This document shows, piece by piece, positions 7,243 to 13,991 of a DNA stretch of 29,664 nucleotides. The stretch comes from a bacterium (GTDB lineage: Bacteria > Auribacterota > UBA3054 > B51-G9), in NCBI GenBank assembly GCA_029933535.1, contig JAOZNZ010000002.1, positions 1,117 through 30,780 of the forward strand, written 5' to 3'. The position numbers and the translations under genes were made by a program. The notes beneath the pieces were generated by a model that did no database searches, was not told the DNA's origin, and saw only the letters and a program-made list of their open reading frames with translations. The first letter of the stretch is position 1, and the number at the start of each line of letters is the position of its first letter.

Positions 7243-8628
7243 TTAATTAAACGAGAATAATTGATCACCAAGCAAAATCCTGTTGCCGGGCAGCATTTTT
7301 ATTTTCCTATATTTGGCTTTATCAGAATTCTTTGCCGGCACAGTAATTCTTGCCTTTTTTAATATAGCAATAAACATTTCCATTTGATTATCTGTTAATT
7401 CCGGATATAAGTTTTTAAAATGTTCAATTCTGAATTTGTCAGGTTTTTCGTATATAAAAGCTCTTATAAGTGCATCGTAAGCCCGAACACTATTCCCAAG
7501 TTTTATGTAAGCTTTACATAAAAGAGGATAGAGATAAATCGCATATGGATTTTGTGCTAAAATCATCTCGGATATATCAATAAATTCGCCGGTATCGTTT
7601 TTATCGTTGCATGCAAGAACAAGTTGTTTTATATATCGTTTTATCAATTTATGATTTAGAGGTAAAGTTGATAGCGCCACTTCCGTATCATATTCCGCTC
7701 TTTGTACATCATTAGTTGCCGCAAGATAAAGTTGTAATGTTGTCTCTGCGGCGCGATAAGAATTATCGACTTGAAATTTGAAATCAGAAATTGGAAATTT
7801 GGGTTTGATTTTTAATTCAGTTTGTATCATACCGATAATCGCCGCGTTTTCCGTGCTTGTCCCATCATATTCTATATTCGCGAATGTACCGGTAGCCATT
7901 TGATAAGCCAAAAAATAATTTGTTCCGCCTTTTGATTTTTGATTTTGTTTTAATTTCCAATCTGCCTGCATCAGCAAATCTTCCAAAATAATTCTCGGCG
8001 ACTTTTCAATGTTTCCGAACTTGTCAATTTTCAAATTTGATGACTTAGAAATTTTCTTCTTCCTTTTTACCGAATACCGATTCCCGGATACCGAATACTT
8101 TTCCGTAAACGGATTCTCTCCGGCAGCAATCTGCTCCTTAACCTCATCAATCCGTTCTTTAACTTTTTTCAAATCGTCTTCGGAATCAAGAAAACCATAC
8201 ACTTTACAAAATAATGTTCTCGCGTTGCAGAGAAATGCTAAAAAATCTTCACGGTCTTTCCGCAAATAAAAGAGGATTTGGGAGTAATTGGCATAATCCG
8301 TGATCCGTAATCCGTGGTCCGTGATCCATTCAACCACCCCGTCACTACGCGCCACCCCTCCTAAAACAGGAGGGGAATTTAAATCCCCCTTGCCCCCTTT
8401 AGAAAAGGGGGAATATAACTGCTCAAGATGCTGGTACAAAAAGATAATTTCCGGAAAGTCACCAATTTCGTTTGCTCGCTGAATTAAAACACGGTCAATT
8501 GCTGCCTGAAGATTTTTATTGTCGCCGGAGTCGAGAAAAGCTGTGTCAAGCCAGTCTTTGGCATCCATATATCTACCGGCGGCAAGACAGGTTCTGCCGA
8601 TAGCGAGATAAATTTCCGCTCTTGGCAA
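7243..8628 (-). CDS. TPR-like hypothetical protein, probably 5'-truncated and carrying repeat-derived insertions
   Basis: TPR-like helices are visible at the N-terminus (AEIYLAIGRTCLAAGRYMDAKDWL) and C-terminus (YPLLCKAYIKLGNSVRAYDAL); no catalytic motif is seen. The only start near the 5' end is a TTG at 8628 with no ribosome-binding site, and the frame stays open to a TGA at 8698-8700 with plausible protein sequence (CYQNSLACIDEDKSF) but no start. That TGA belongs to a dispersed hairpin repeat starting near 8691, so the true 5' end was probably lost there. Residues about 72-114 are encoded by a palindromic element plus a heptamer array (8296-8415), residues about 175-187 by a heptamer array (8068-8102), and residues about 274-286 by another (7771-7805). 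A fourth, weaker array is at 7930-7943. It may be a pseudogene or an expressed protein tolerating unstructured inserts. A specific function is not recognisable. Confidence 0.6.
   Translation of the reverse strand: MPRAEIYLAIGRTCLAAGRYMDAKDWLDTAFLDSGDNKNLQAAIDRVLIQRANEIGDFPEIIFLYQHLEQLYSPFSKGGKGDLNSPPVLGGVARSDGVVEWITDHGLRITDYANYSQILFYLRKDREDFLAFLCNARTLFCKVYGFLDSEDDLKKVKERIDEVKEQIAAGENPFTEKYSVSGNRYSVKRKKKISKSSNLKIDKFGNIEKSPRIILEDLLMQADWKLKQNQKSKGGTNYFLAYQMATGTFANIEYDGTSTENAAIIGMIQTELKIKPKFPISDFKFQVDNSYRAAETTLQLYLAATNDVQRAEYDTEVALSTLPLNHKLIKRYIKQLVLACNDKNDTGEFIDISEMILAQNPYAIYLYPLLCKAYIKLGNSVRAYDALIRAFIYEKPDKFRIEHFKNLYPELTDNQMEMFIAILKKARITVPAKNSDKAKYRKIKMLPGNRILLGDQLFSFN
7771..7805. repeat. Heptamer array inside the TPR-like ORF (TTGAAAT type)
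   Basis: Units TTGAAAT, TTGAAAT, CAGAAAT, TGGAAAT and a diverged TTGGGTT. On the coding (minus) strand it encodes KPKFPISDFKFQ. Intergenic arrays of the same flavour lie at 3008-3070. Confidence 0.75.
7930..7943. repeat. Possible short heptamer array inside the TPR-like ORF (TTTTGAT)
   Basis: Two perfect TTTTGAT units followed by TTTGTTT. It encodes QNQKSK on the minus strand. It is short and low-complexity, so chance is possible. Confidence 0.4.
8068..8102. repeat. Heptamer array inside the TPR-like ORF (TACCGAA type)
   Basis: Units TACCGAA, TACCGAT, TCCCGGA, TACCGAA, TACTTTT. On the minus strand this gives KYSVSGNRYSVK, a visibly repetitive peptide. Confidence 0.85.
8296..8330. repeat. 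Heptamer array inside the TPR-like ORF (ATCCGTG type)
   Basis: Five units: ATCCGTG, ATCCGTA, ATCCGTG, GTCCGTG, ATCCATT. On the coding strand it reads WITDHGLRITDY. The same unit family occurs at 24305-24346 inside the DUF1573 gene. Confidence 0.92.
8331..8415. repeat. Palindromic element inside the TPR-like ORF
   Basis: In reverse complement, 8381-8415 matches the intergenic copy at 11424-11458 at 33 of 35 positions. The adjoining 8331-8380 part (GGAGGGGTGGCGC followed by GGGGTGG) resembles the intergenic element at 15712-15801. It encodes a Gly/Pro-rich stretch, SPFSKGGKGDLNSPPVLGG. Confidence 0.85.
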
Positions 8629-8690
8629 GGGACAATCAAAACTTTTATCTTCATCTATACAGGCGAGGGAATTTTGATAGCAACGGGATG

Positions 8691-8738
8691 AATTTTCTCA
8701 GCCGTGCCTGCAAATTAACTGCAATCGGCACGGCAAAG
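8691..8738. repeat. 48-bp dispersed hairpin repeat, copy 1
   Basis: Arms GCCGTGCC (8701-8708) and GGCACGGC (8727-8734) form a perfect 8-bp stem with an 18-nt loop. The copy at 11591-11638 matches at 39 of 48 positions with the same stem and loop lengths. This copy overlaps the apparent 5' truncation point of the TPR-like ORF. Confidence 0.85.
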
Positions 8739-8768
8739 CAGTAATATTTATGGGGATTACGATTAAAT
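8738..8768. repeat. 31-bp direct repeat, right copy
   Basis: Partner of 7111-7141, differing at 3 of 31 positions, in the same orientation. It begins right after the hairpin repeat at 8691-8738. Confidence 0.85.
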
Positions 8769-8856
8769 ACAAATTTTACAATCTATGTCCGCCCCGGAGC
8801 CTGTTTGACGATCTGATTATATATTTATTCATTTTTATTATCAGTGTCTAAATATT

Positions 8857-9723
8857 TCACTTATTCACTTCTAACAACAAATTATAAGCTCTGTTAAAAT
8901 CAAAGTTATCGTAATCTTTTTTGCGGAGTACTGATTTCAATTCTGTTTTCACTTGAATTAATAATTCCTGCTTTTTCGATTCTGAGATGTCAATTTCACC
9001 TGTTCCTTCAATCGCAAGTTTTTGTTGTAAAAATTTTAGTAAGCGTTTGTTGGTAATGTCAATGACATTGTTTTGTACCGCATAATCAAGGTCATAAAGA
9101 TCCCGGATTGCAGGATTAAGTCTTGTCAATGCTGCTCTTATTTTTTCTGCGTAAAGTTCTTCTATAGAAAAACATTTTATCGGAATTGGCAAAACAACAG
9201 ATTGCTCGGTAAAGGGATCATATAACAAAGTTTTCGCCTCTCTCACAACGATTTCATCAACAATTGGCTCTCGCAATCCAACTTCAATTTTAATATTGCC
9301 GGTATCACCTGAAACAACAGACGAGTAACTCACTTCAGCAATATATTGAGTTGAAACATTTGCGCCACTGGGTTCTTTTGAAACCTTAAAAACAGGCAAT
9401 ATTTTACCAATATCAGAAACTCTTTGTTTGAAGTTTTTTATGCTATTGCGCCGCACTTTCCGAGATGTCCCCAATGGAGTTGGTATAGTAAAATCCAGGT
9501 CTTCGCTCATTCTATAAAAATTAGTGTATACTTTGCTTAAACAAGTTCCACCTTTAAAAATAAGTTTTGTGTCATCAAACGAAAAAAGATAATTCAGAAT
9601 ATGAGAACAAAAGTAGTCTTTTTCAACTAAGTCAATTCTAAAACCTGTAACTTCTGCAGTTGTTATTATAGCTTCTCTGAACAGCTTAACATTGTTATGA
9701 TATTTTAGTGCGCTATTTGCCAT
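8857..9723 (-). CDS. abiEii: AbiEii-family nucleotidyltransferase toxin
   Basis: Toxin half of an AbiE type IV toxin-antitoxin/abortive-infection pair. The family is of nucleotidyltransferase fold (MenT-like members modify tRNA ends with nucleotides). Motif I appears as FKGGTCLSK followed by SEDLDF (about residues 73-78), where the acidic pair would bind metal. A downstream conserved segment, IEELYAEKIRAALTRLNPAIRDLYDL, is typical of AbiEii. I chose the ATG at 9723 (288 residues) over a TTG two codons upstream at 9729, because a GGGGGA lies about nine bases before the ATG. The gene overlaps the end of the antitoxin gene by 11 nt, the usual translationally coupled antitoxin-first order. No terminator is obvious after it. 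Confidence 0.88.
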   Translation of the reverse strand: MANSALKYHNNVKLFREAIITTAEVTGFRIDLVEKDYFCSHILNYLFSFDDTKLIFKGGTCLSKVYTNFYRMSEDLDFTIPTPLGTSRKVRRNSIKNFKQRVSDIGKILPVFKVSKEPSGANVSTQYIAEVSYSSVVSGDTGNIKIEVGLREPIVDEIVVREAKTLLYDPFTEQSVVLPIPIKCFSIEELYAEKIRAALTRLNPAIRDLYDLDYAVQNNVIDITNKRLLKFLQQKLAIEGTGEIDISESKKQELLIQVKTELKSVLRKKDYDNFDFNRAYNLLLEVNK

Positions 9724-10519
9724 TAACAATAATCCCCCACTCTTTGCTGATGGTTCCTTTTGCAGGTTTTGTAGGAATCCACGGAATAAGAGATTTAGAT
9801 TTTCTAATAGATTTTTTCAATTTCTCAAGAAAATTTTCTTCTACATTATAACTGCTTAAAAGATAACCTACACGCCGCAATGTTCCCTGATTACCAAATT
9901 TTATAACAATATTTATAAACTCTTTAACTAAACTTTCGTCTTCATCAATGCAATTTGTTATCCATTTGTATGCTTTTGGAATAGTGTTATATCGCGACCA
10001 ATCATAAACCGCATCCAAAAGCGTACGAACTTTAGACGACATTATAACTTTAATACCATCAGGAGAAACGAATTCATAAGTCGCGCCAAGCCGATTGTCA
10101 TCAACTTTCATAAAGATAAATTCTGTACCGCCAATATTTCGTTCACAGGATAATTTGTTATTATATACATAAACACGACTTGGAATTTGTTCACTGAAGC
10201 CATAAAAATTAAATGCGTTGAAACCGGATATTTGATATTTCCCGTTAATAAGTTTCATAAGTTCTTGCAGTATCAAATATTCACCTGGGTTATAAACACA
10301 TCCTGCAGGTATTCGTAATGGAATAAGATATGCGCCTCTCGTTAAGCGAACAATAATACCTGATTGTGCCATCCTGCTTAAGAGTTTTCGCTCTTGAACA
10401 GGTTCAAGATTCAAAGGTTTTACCAATTCACCGGATCTTATGACATTTTTGTGTGTGAGTTGTACATAAGAAAGCACCTTGGTTTCCAGTCTTCCGAGCT
10501 GTTCTTTTTTTCGTTTCAT
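9713..10519 (-). CDS. abiEi: AbiEi-family antitoxin / transcriptional autoregulator
   Basis: Antitoxin partner of the overlapping AbiEii toxin. The N-terminal part (about 10-70) reads as a winged-helix DNA-binding domain ending in the hairpin GIIVRLTRGAYLIP, typical of AbiEi proteins. The rest (about 75-265) is the AbiEi C-terminal domain (YLILQELMKLINGKYQISGFNAFNFYG through RTLLDAVYDW). Known AbiEi proteins repress their own promoter by binding inverted repeats and neutralise the toxin without stable complex formation. The promoter here carries a matching palindrome (10563-10576). The start ATG at 10519 has no clear ribosome-binding site. The Lys/Arg-rich N-terminus (MKRKKEQ) fits a DNA-binding protein. 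Confidence 0.85.
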   Translation of the reverse strand: MKRKKEQLGRLETKVLSYVQLTHKNVIRSGELVKPLNLEPVQERKLLSRMAQSGIIVRLTRGAYLIPLRIPAGCVYNPGEYLILQELMKLINGKYQISGFNAFNFYGFSEQIPSRVYVYNNKLSCERNIGGTEFIFMKVDDNRLGATYEFVSPDGIKVIMSSKVRTLLDAVYDWSRYNTIPKAYKWITNCIDEDESLVKEFINIVIKFGNQGTLRRVGYLLSSYNVEENFLEKLKKSIRKSKSLIPWIPTKPAKGTISKEWGIIVNGK

Positions 10520-10551
10520 ATTATTTTTAATAAGTCTGTTACAAAAGTATT

Positions 10552-10576
10552 TACTAAAAATATACTAAAATTAGTA
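10552..10576. promoter_or_regulatory. Candidate AbiEi operator
   Basis: TACTAA-AA-TTAGTA (10563-10576) is a perfect 6+6 inverted repeat overlapping the -10 box and spacer of the abiE promoter. A further half-site, TACTAA, lies at 10552-10557, eleven bases from the first. The placement suits negative autoregulation. Confidence 0.65.
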
Positions 10577-10587
10577 GAAAATGTCAA
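10559..10587 (-). promoter_or_regulatory. Promoter of the abiE operon
   Basis: On the minus strand, TTGACA (10587-10582, perfect consensus -35) and TATATT (10564-10559) are separated by 17 nt. The predicted start is about 33 nt upstream of the abiEi ATG. Confidence 0.8.
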
Positions 10588-10792
10588 GTAGTTTAAAATT
10601 AAATTAGTGTAAATTTGTGTGATGAACGTGATAATACAGGTTACTTTGTTTAGATACCTATACATTATCTTCATGACCTTTATAATTATATACAAAATCA
10701 GTATAATTATATTTATAAAATTAATCCGTGTAAATTAGTGAAATCAGTGTCAAAATATTTACAAATTCCTGAATTAACAAATCATCAATTTC
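10588..10792. other. Divergent intergenic region between abiE and the DUF4416 gene
   Basis: AT-rich, with loosely periodic words built from GTGTAAATT / TTAGTGTAAATTTGTG (10603-10622 and 10727-10752) that also recur near 17894-17920. No convincing promoter for the rightward gene and no small ORF was seen. Confidence 0.5.
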
Positions 10793-11326
10793 ATGAGCAT
10801 ACCAAATGAACCTGAATTAGGAGTACTTCTTTGCGGGATTATGCGTCATCCGGAAATTTCACGTGAAATTATTATTTCACGACTGGAAAAAGAATTCGGT
10901 CACGTTGCTGCCCAATCAGAAGAATTCCCCTTTTCTTTTACAACTTATTACGAGCAGGAAATGGGAAAAAATCTTTTGCGGTCTTTTCTTACTTTTGAAC
11001 AGCATGTTTCCCCGGCAGTTCAAGCTGAAATAAAGCTGAAGACTAATAAAATCGAATCAGAGTTTATAAAAGAAGGTCAGCACAGAATAGTAAATCTTGA
11101 TCCCGGACTCTTATCCGCTCATAATTTAATACTGACAACCGGAAAAGATTTTAGTCACAGGATATATATTCGTGACGGAATCTTTGCGGAAGTAACTCTT
11201 ATGGTTAACAAAGGACGCTTGACTCCCCTGCCATGGACATATGCGGATTACCGGTCATCTGTAGTTTTAGATTTTTTTGAAAAACAACGGCAGGATTTTT
11301 TAGCTTTTAGAAAAAAGCAAAAGTGA
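10793..11326 (+). CDS. DUF4416 family protein
   Basis: This 177-residue soluble protein matches the DUF4416 pattern I know from uncultured and deltaproteobacterial genomes. Conserved features are an N-terminal GVLLCGIMRH segment, a central NLDPGLLSAHNLILTTGKDFSHRIY region, and the C-terminal GIFAEVTL...LPWTYADYR motif. The biochemical function of the family is not known to me. It starts at an ATG without a clear ribosome-binding site, is divergent from the AbiE operon, and is followed by a repeat-filled gap. It does not obviously belong to the transporter block downstream. Confidence 0.75.
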   Translation: MSIPNEPELGVLLCGIMRHPEISREIIISRLEKEFGHVAAQSEEFPFSFTTYYEQEMGKNLLRSFLTFEQHVSPAVQAEIKLKTNKIESEFIKEGQHRIVNLDPGLLSAHNLILTTGKDFSHRIYIRDGIFAEVTLMVNKGRLTPLPWTYADYRSSVVLDFFEKQRQDFLAFRKKQK

Positions 11327-11340
11327 ATTTCTAATTGATC

Positions 11341-11396
11341 TAATTTCTAATTTACCTAAATAAATCCCAAAACACAATAAAAAGAAATAAACAAAT
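11341..11396. repeat. 56-bp post-stop repeat, copy 1
   Basis: It matches 14488-14543 at 50 of 56 positions, including the shared word ACAATAAAAAGAAATAAACA. It begins 15 nt after the DUF4416 stop codon; the partner begins 17 nt after the stop of the ChrB_C-like gene. Confidence 0.85.
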
Positions 11397-11423
11397 TTGG
11401 CGTTTTCTTAGTTCGGTCATTGC

Positions 11424-11460
11424 TATTCCCCCTTTTCTAAAGGGGGTGAGGGGGATTTTT
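11424..11460. repeat. Palindromic CCCCCTTT/AAAGGGGG element, copy 2
   Basis: The core CCCCCTTTTCTAAAGGGGG is followed by TGAGGGGGA. It is nearly identical to the copy found inside the TPR-like ORF (8381-8415, reverse complement). Confidence 0.88.
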
Positions 11461-11477
11461 ATTAGGTCAATTAGGTT

Positions 11478-11505
11478 CTAACGAAGTAACATGTAATCAT
11501 AGTCA
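11478..11505. repeat. Dispersed word CTAACGAAGTAACATGTAAT, copy 1
   Basis: Related copies lie at 17818-17845 and 20022-20049, and an inverted partial copy at 14611-14634. Each is intergenic and associated with other repeats. Confidence 0.75.
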
Positions 11506-11590
11506 TAATTGGTGACATAATAATTTAAAATGATAAACGAGTGACTCGCTTGCCAACACAAGAAAATTCAATTGTAATTTGAAAAATTTC

Positions 11591-11638
11591 AATTTACTCA
11601 GACATGCCTGCAAATAATCAAGAATCGGCATGGCAAAG
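11591..11638. repeat. 48-bp dispersed hairpin repeat, copy 2
   Basis: Arms GACATGCC (11601-11608) and GGCATGGC (11627-11634), with an 18-nt loop. Compared with 8691-8738, one stem pair has changed from G-C to A-T on both arms, and one stem position is unpaired. It ends 10 nt before the permease ATG and could lie in its leader. Confidence 0.82.
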
Positions 11639-11648
11639 TGGTTAAAAA

Positions 11649-13019
11649 ATGATAATAGTTGCAATAAAAAGTTTTATTTGGATTATATCCATTACCGCAA
11701 TCATTCATGTCGTTGCAGGTTATTCTTTGTGGCGGCTTCTCGGATTATCTTTTAATAAAAAACTTGTTATCGCTCTGGTAAGTCTTGGGGGAATTTTTTT
11801 ACCTGATATTGTATTCCCAATCACACTACAGATGTTGATTCCAAAGACTCCCGAGATTTTGGGATTGGCACTATCGTATTTCATTATAGGTTTTCCTTTT
11901 CTCTTCATTCCCGGACTATTACTTTCATCACATTTTGAAACTTCTGATTTTCTATCGAGTTGTTCACTTGTTTCACCATCTAAGAGATTTTGGAAAGTAT
12001 ATTTCCTAAAGTTTCTACAATTAATGATTCCTTTTTCATTGATTCAATTTCTTTGGATATTTCACAATTTCTCTCTTCCGGCACTCTGGGAAATAGAATT
12101 ACTACCTAATTATTTATTTGCTGAATTCAATACATTTTATTCATTTGCGCCTTTTTACAAGAAAATATTTATTATCGCGCCAATATTAATTACAATTGCT
12201 ATTCTTTACTATAAATTCTTTTTACCCTCTAAGACACAACATTTTACACACGAAGAATTTAATAAAACAAATCGTTTTTACATTCCAGGCATAACTATTT
12301 TTTCGGCATGGTTTATTTCCTCAGTTATTTTCCCGGCAGTTTATTGGGGAATTTATATTTTCGGGCAATGGAAAAATGTGGATTGGTTAAAAGTTACTGA
12401 CTGCTGGATGTTCAGTTTTCAGATTGCGTTATGTGTTTCAGTCATATCTTTAATAGCTGGCATTTCGGCAATTTCATTAAGAAAAGTCAAGCTTGCTGTT
12501 TCTGTAACGATTCTTTGTATAATATATTCAATTGGAAATATAGCTGTAGCAATTTCGGGTATTTTTTTGTTCAGTAATTTTGATTTTTTGTCCGGATTTA
12601 GAGAATCAATTGTGCCTATGCTTTTTTCTTTATGCGTAATGTATGTACCTTTAGCAGTTGTTCTTTTACTCTTTTTAAAAAGCCGAATAAACAGGAATAT
12701 ATTTGATGCAGCTCAATTATTTATTGAAAAAAAATCAACACGATTGAGATATGTAGGAATTCCTATTCTATGGCCCGGAATTATTATTGCTCTGCTGGCA
12801 ATTTTAAATTTTGCGGGGAAAGATCTTGATACAAGCATTTTATTGGTTCCGCCCGGAAAGAGTTTTCTTCCTGTCAGATTAAATTTATTATTACATTACG
12901 CTGACTTCCCAAGTTTAGCAGCGATTGTATTAATATATATTTTTGTTATAATAATAACGGTATTGTTAATTTATACCCTTGCAAAAACATTAATAAAATA
13001 TGGACTTCTTAAAAATTGA
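11649..13019 (+). CDS. ABC importer permease (two-domain, ferric/ThiP-FbpB-like)
   Basis: Integral membrane permease of a binding-protein-dependent importer. About ten to twelve hydrophobic segments fall into two halves separated by a soluble linker near residues 195-215, as in fused permeases of the FbpB/ThiP class. A recognisable EAA cytoplasmic loop is at about 353-377 (DAAQLF...RLRYVGIPILWPG), where the ATPase docks; the first-half counterpart (about 110-135) is degenerate. The downstream segment LLVPPGKSFLPVRLNLLLHY is typical of ferric-type permeases. The gene overlaps the ATPase gene by 20 nt, so the pair is translationally coupled. It starts at an ATG just after a hairpin repeat. The substrate cannot be assigned from sequence. 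Confidence 0.78.
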   Translation: MIIVAIKSFIWIISITAIIHVVAGYSLWRLLGLSFNKKLVIALVSLGGIFLPDIVFPITLQMLIPKTPEILGLALSYFIIGFPFLFIPGLLLSSHFETSDFLSSCSLVSPSKRFWKVYFLKFLQLMIPFSLIQFLWIFHNFSLPALWEIELLPNYLFAEFNTFYSFAPFYKKIFIIAPILITIAILYYKFFLPSKTQHFTHEEFNKTNRFYIPGITIFSAWFISSVIFPAVYWGIYIFGQWKNVDWLKVTDCWMFSFQIALCVSVISLIAGISAISLRKVKLAVSVTILCIIYSIGNIAVAISGIFLFSNFDFLSGFRESIVPMLFSLCVMYVPLAVVLLLFLKSRINRNIFDAAQLFIEKKSTRLRYVGIPILWPGIIIALLAILNFAGKDLDTSILLVPPGKSFLPVRLNLLLHYADFPSLAAIVLIYIFVIIITVLLIYTLAKTLIKYGLLKN

Positions 13020-13620
13020 AAATTTAAATTTCGGATATGAGTCATGTCCGCTGATTTTTACTGATCTGAACTGTGAAGTAAACGATGCATCTTTTATTCA
13101 TCTAAACGGCATCTCCGGTTCAGGCAAAACTACTCTTTTCAAAATCATTGCCGGTTTTATTAATGCTTCCTATAATAAATTAATAATATCTGATATTCAT
13201 ATTGAGCGCGAGATGAAACCTTTCGACCGGAATATCGCAATGGTATTTCAGCGGTCGGCTTTATGGCAGCATTTAAGTGTAAATACAAATATTAAACTTG
13301 CATGGAACAAAAAGATAATCTCGCGTGATATTCTTAATTCCTGGATAGATCATCTTAATATAAACCGGTTTAAGAACAAAAATTGTTCAAAACTTTCTGC
13401 CGGTGAACAGCAGAGGGTGGAAATTCTGCGTGCCGTATCCAGCGGTAAAAAGATATTGTTACTTGATGAACCTTTTGCGTTTCAGGACAAGTTAAATCTG
13501 GAAAATTTGATTAAGGTAATAGAAGAATATAGAAAGATTACAGGTGGCGTTGTGGTTTTCTCAACGCACAGCACCGATGCGAAAGAATATTTCACAATAC
13601 AGGAAACTGTAGATATATAG
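13000..13620 (+). CDS. ABC transporter ATP-binding protein
   Basis: Cytoplasmic ATPase energising the overlapping permease. All nucleotide-binding motifs are present: Walker A GISGSGKTT (37-45), Q-loop Gln84 in MVFQRSALWQ, signature LSAGEQQ (132-138), Walker B LLLDEP (153-158) and switch His190 in VVFSTH. At 206 residues it is short. It ends soon after the H-loop and lacks the C-terminal regulatory (TOBE-like) domain of FbpC/PotA-type ATPases, resembling compact ThiQ- or TupC-like subunits. The start ATG lies inside the permease coding sequence. The next gene begins 371 nt later across a repeat-rich gap. Confidence 0.9.
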   Translation: MDFLKIENLNFGYESCPLIFTDLNCEVNDASFIHLNGISGSGKTTLFKIIAGFINASYNKLIISDIHIEREMKPFDRNIAMVFQRSALWQHLSVNTNIKLAWNKKIISRDILNSWIDHLNINRFKNKNCSKLSAGEQQRVEILRAVSSGKKILLLDEPFAFQDKLNLENLIKVIEEYRKITGGVVVFSTHSTDAKEYFTIQETVDI

Positions 13621-13628
13621 GATAAGAA

Positions 13629-13684
13629 AATAACAAAATTCAAATAATAAATTACAAATAAATAACAAATCTAAAAAATCCAAA
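13629..13684. repeat. Heptamer array of A-rich units
   Basis: Eight seven-base units (AATAACA, AAATTCA, AATAATA, AATTACA, AATAAAT, AACAAAT, CTAAAAA, ATCCAAA), starting 9 nt after the ATPase stop codon. The units are diverged and related in style to the reverse complement of 3008-3070. The low complexity lowers certainty. Confidence 0.6.
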
Positions 13685-13800
13685 AAGAATAAAAAACAAC
13701 AAAGTAACGCTGTACTCACGTTTATCATTAAGAAAAGAAATTATATTTAAATGATTCTGTCTATAAAAATATTATTCATTAGTAGTTAAAAATTAAAACA

Positions 13801-13842
13801 TTCGACAAAATCATGATCGACAGAATGATTTCAGAAAAAAAC
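13801..13842. repeat. 42-bp palindromic repeat, copy A
   Basis: It has the arms AAATCAT and ATGATTT and the tail CAGAAAAAAAC. Copy B lies exactly 99 bp downstream, and a more diverged copy is at 19871-19902. Confidence 0.8.
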
Positions 13843-13899
13843 TGAATTATATTAACAAAAGAATTTGTGTTTGAAATTAAATTGTTCTGCTGTCAATCA

Positions 13900-13941
13900 T
13901 TCTGCAAAATCATGTACAGCAAAATGATTTCAGAAAAAAAC
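13900..13941. repeat. 42-bp palindromic repeat, copy B
   Basis: It has the same length, arms and tail as copy A. The core word GTACAGCAAAATGATTT recurs in altered form at 19871-19902 (TTTACAGCAGAATAATTT). It lies about 50 nt upstream of the ChrB_C-like gene. Confidence 0.8.
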
Positions 13942-13991
13942 ACATCAAATTTCTAGTACAATTTTATTAAAAGTTTTGGAGAATAAAAATT

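Larger units (their letters stand above)
11327..11648. other. Repeat-filled gap between the DUF4416 gene and the ABC permease gene
   Basis: In order it holds a 56-bp repeat (11341-11396), a palindromic element (11424-11460), a TTAGGTCAA nonamer pair (about 11461-11478), a 28-bp dispersed word (11478-11505) and a hairpin repeat (11591-11638) ending 10 nt before the permease start. No gene was seen. Confidence 0.75.
13621..13991. other. Repeat-rich gap inside the transporter block
   Basis: It contains a heptamer array (13629-13684) and two related palindromic repeats 99 bp apart (13801-13842, 13900-13941). A GGAGA ribosome-binding site (13978-13982) for the next gene closes it. No gene was recognised. 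No clear promoter was found, although the length of the gap suggests one could exist. Confidence 0.65.

Noticed and set aside
13801..13941. Possible CRISPR fragment (two similar 42-bp repeats 99 bp apart)
   Set aside because: Only two imperfect copies, spacing too long, no leader and no cas genes. It fits a dispersed palindromic element better.
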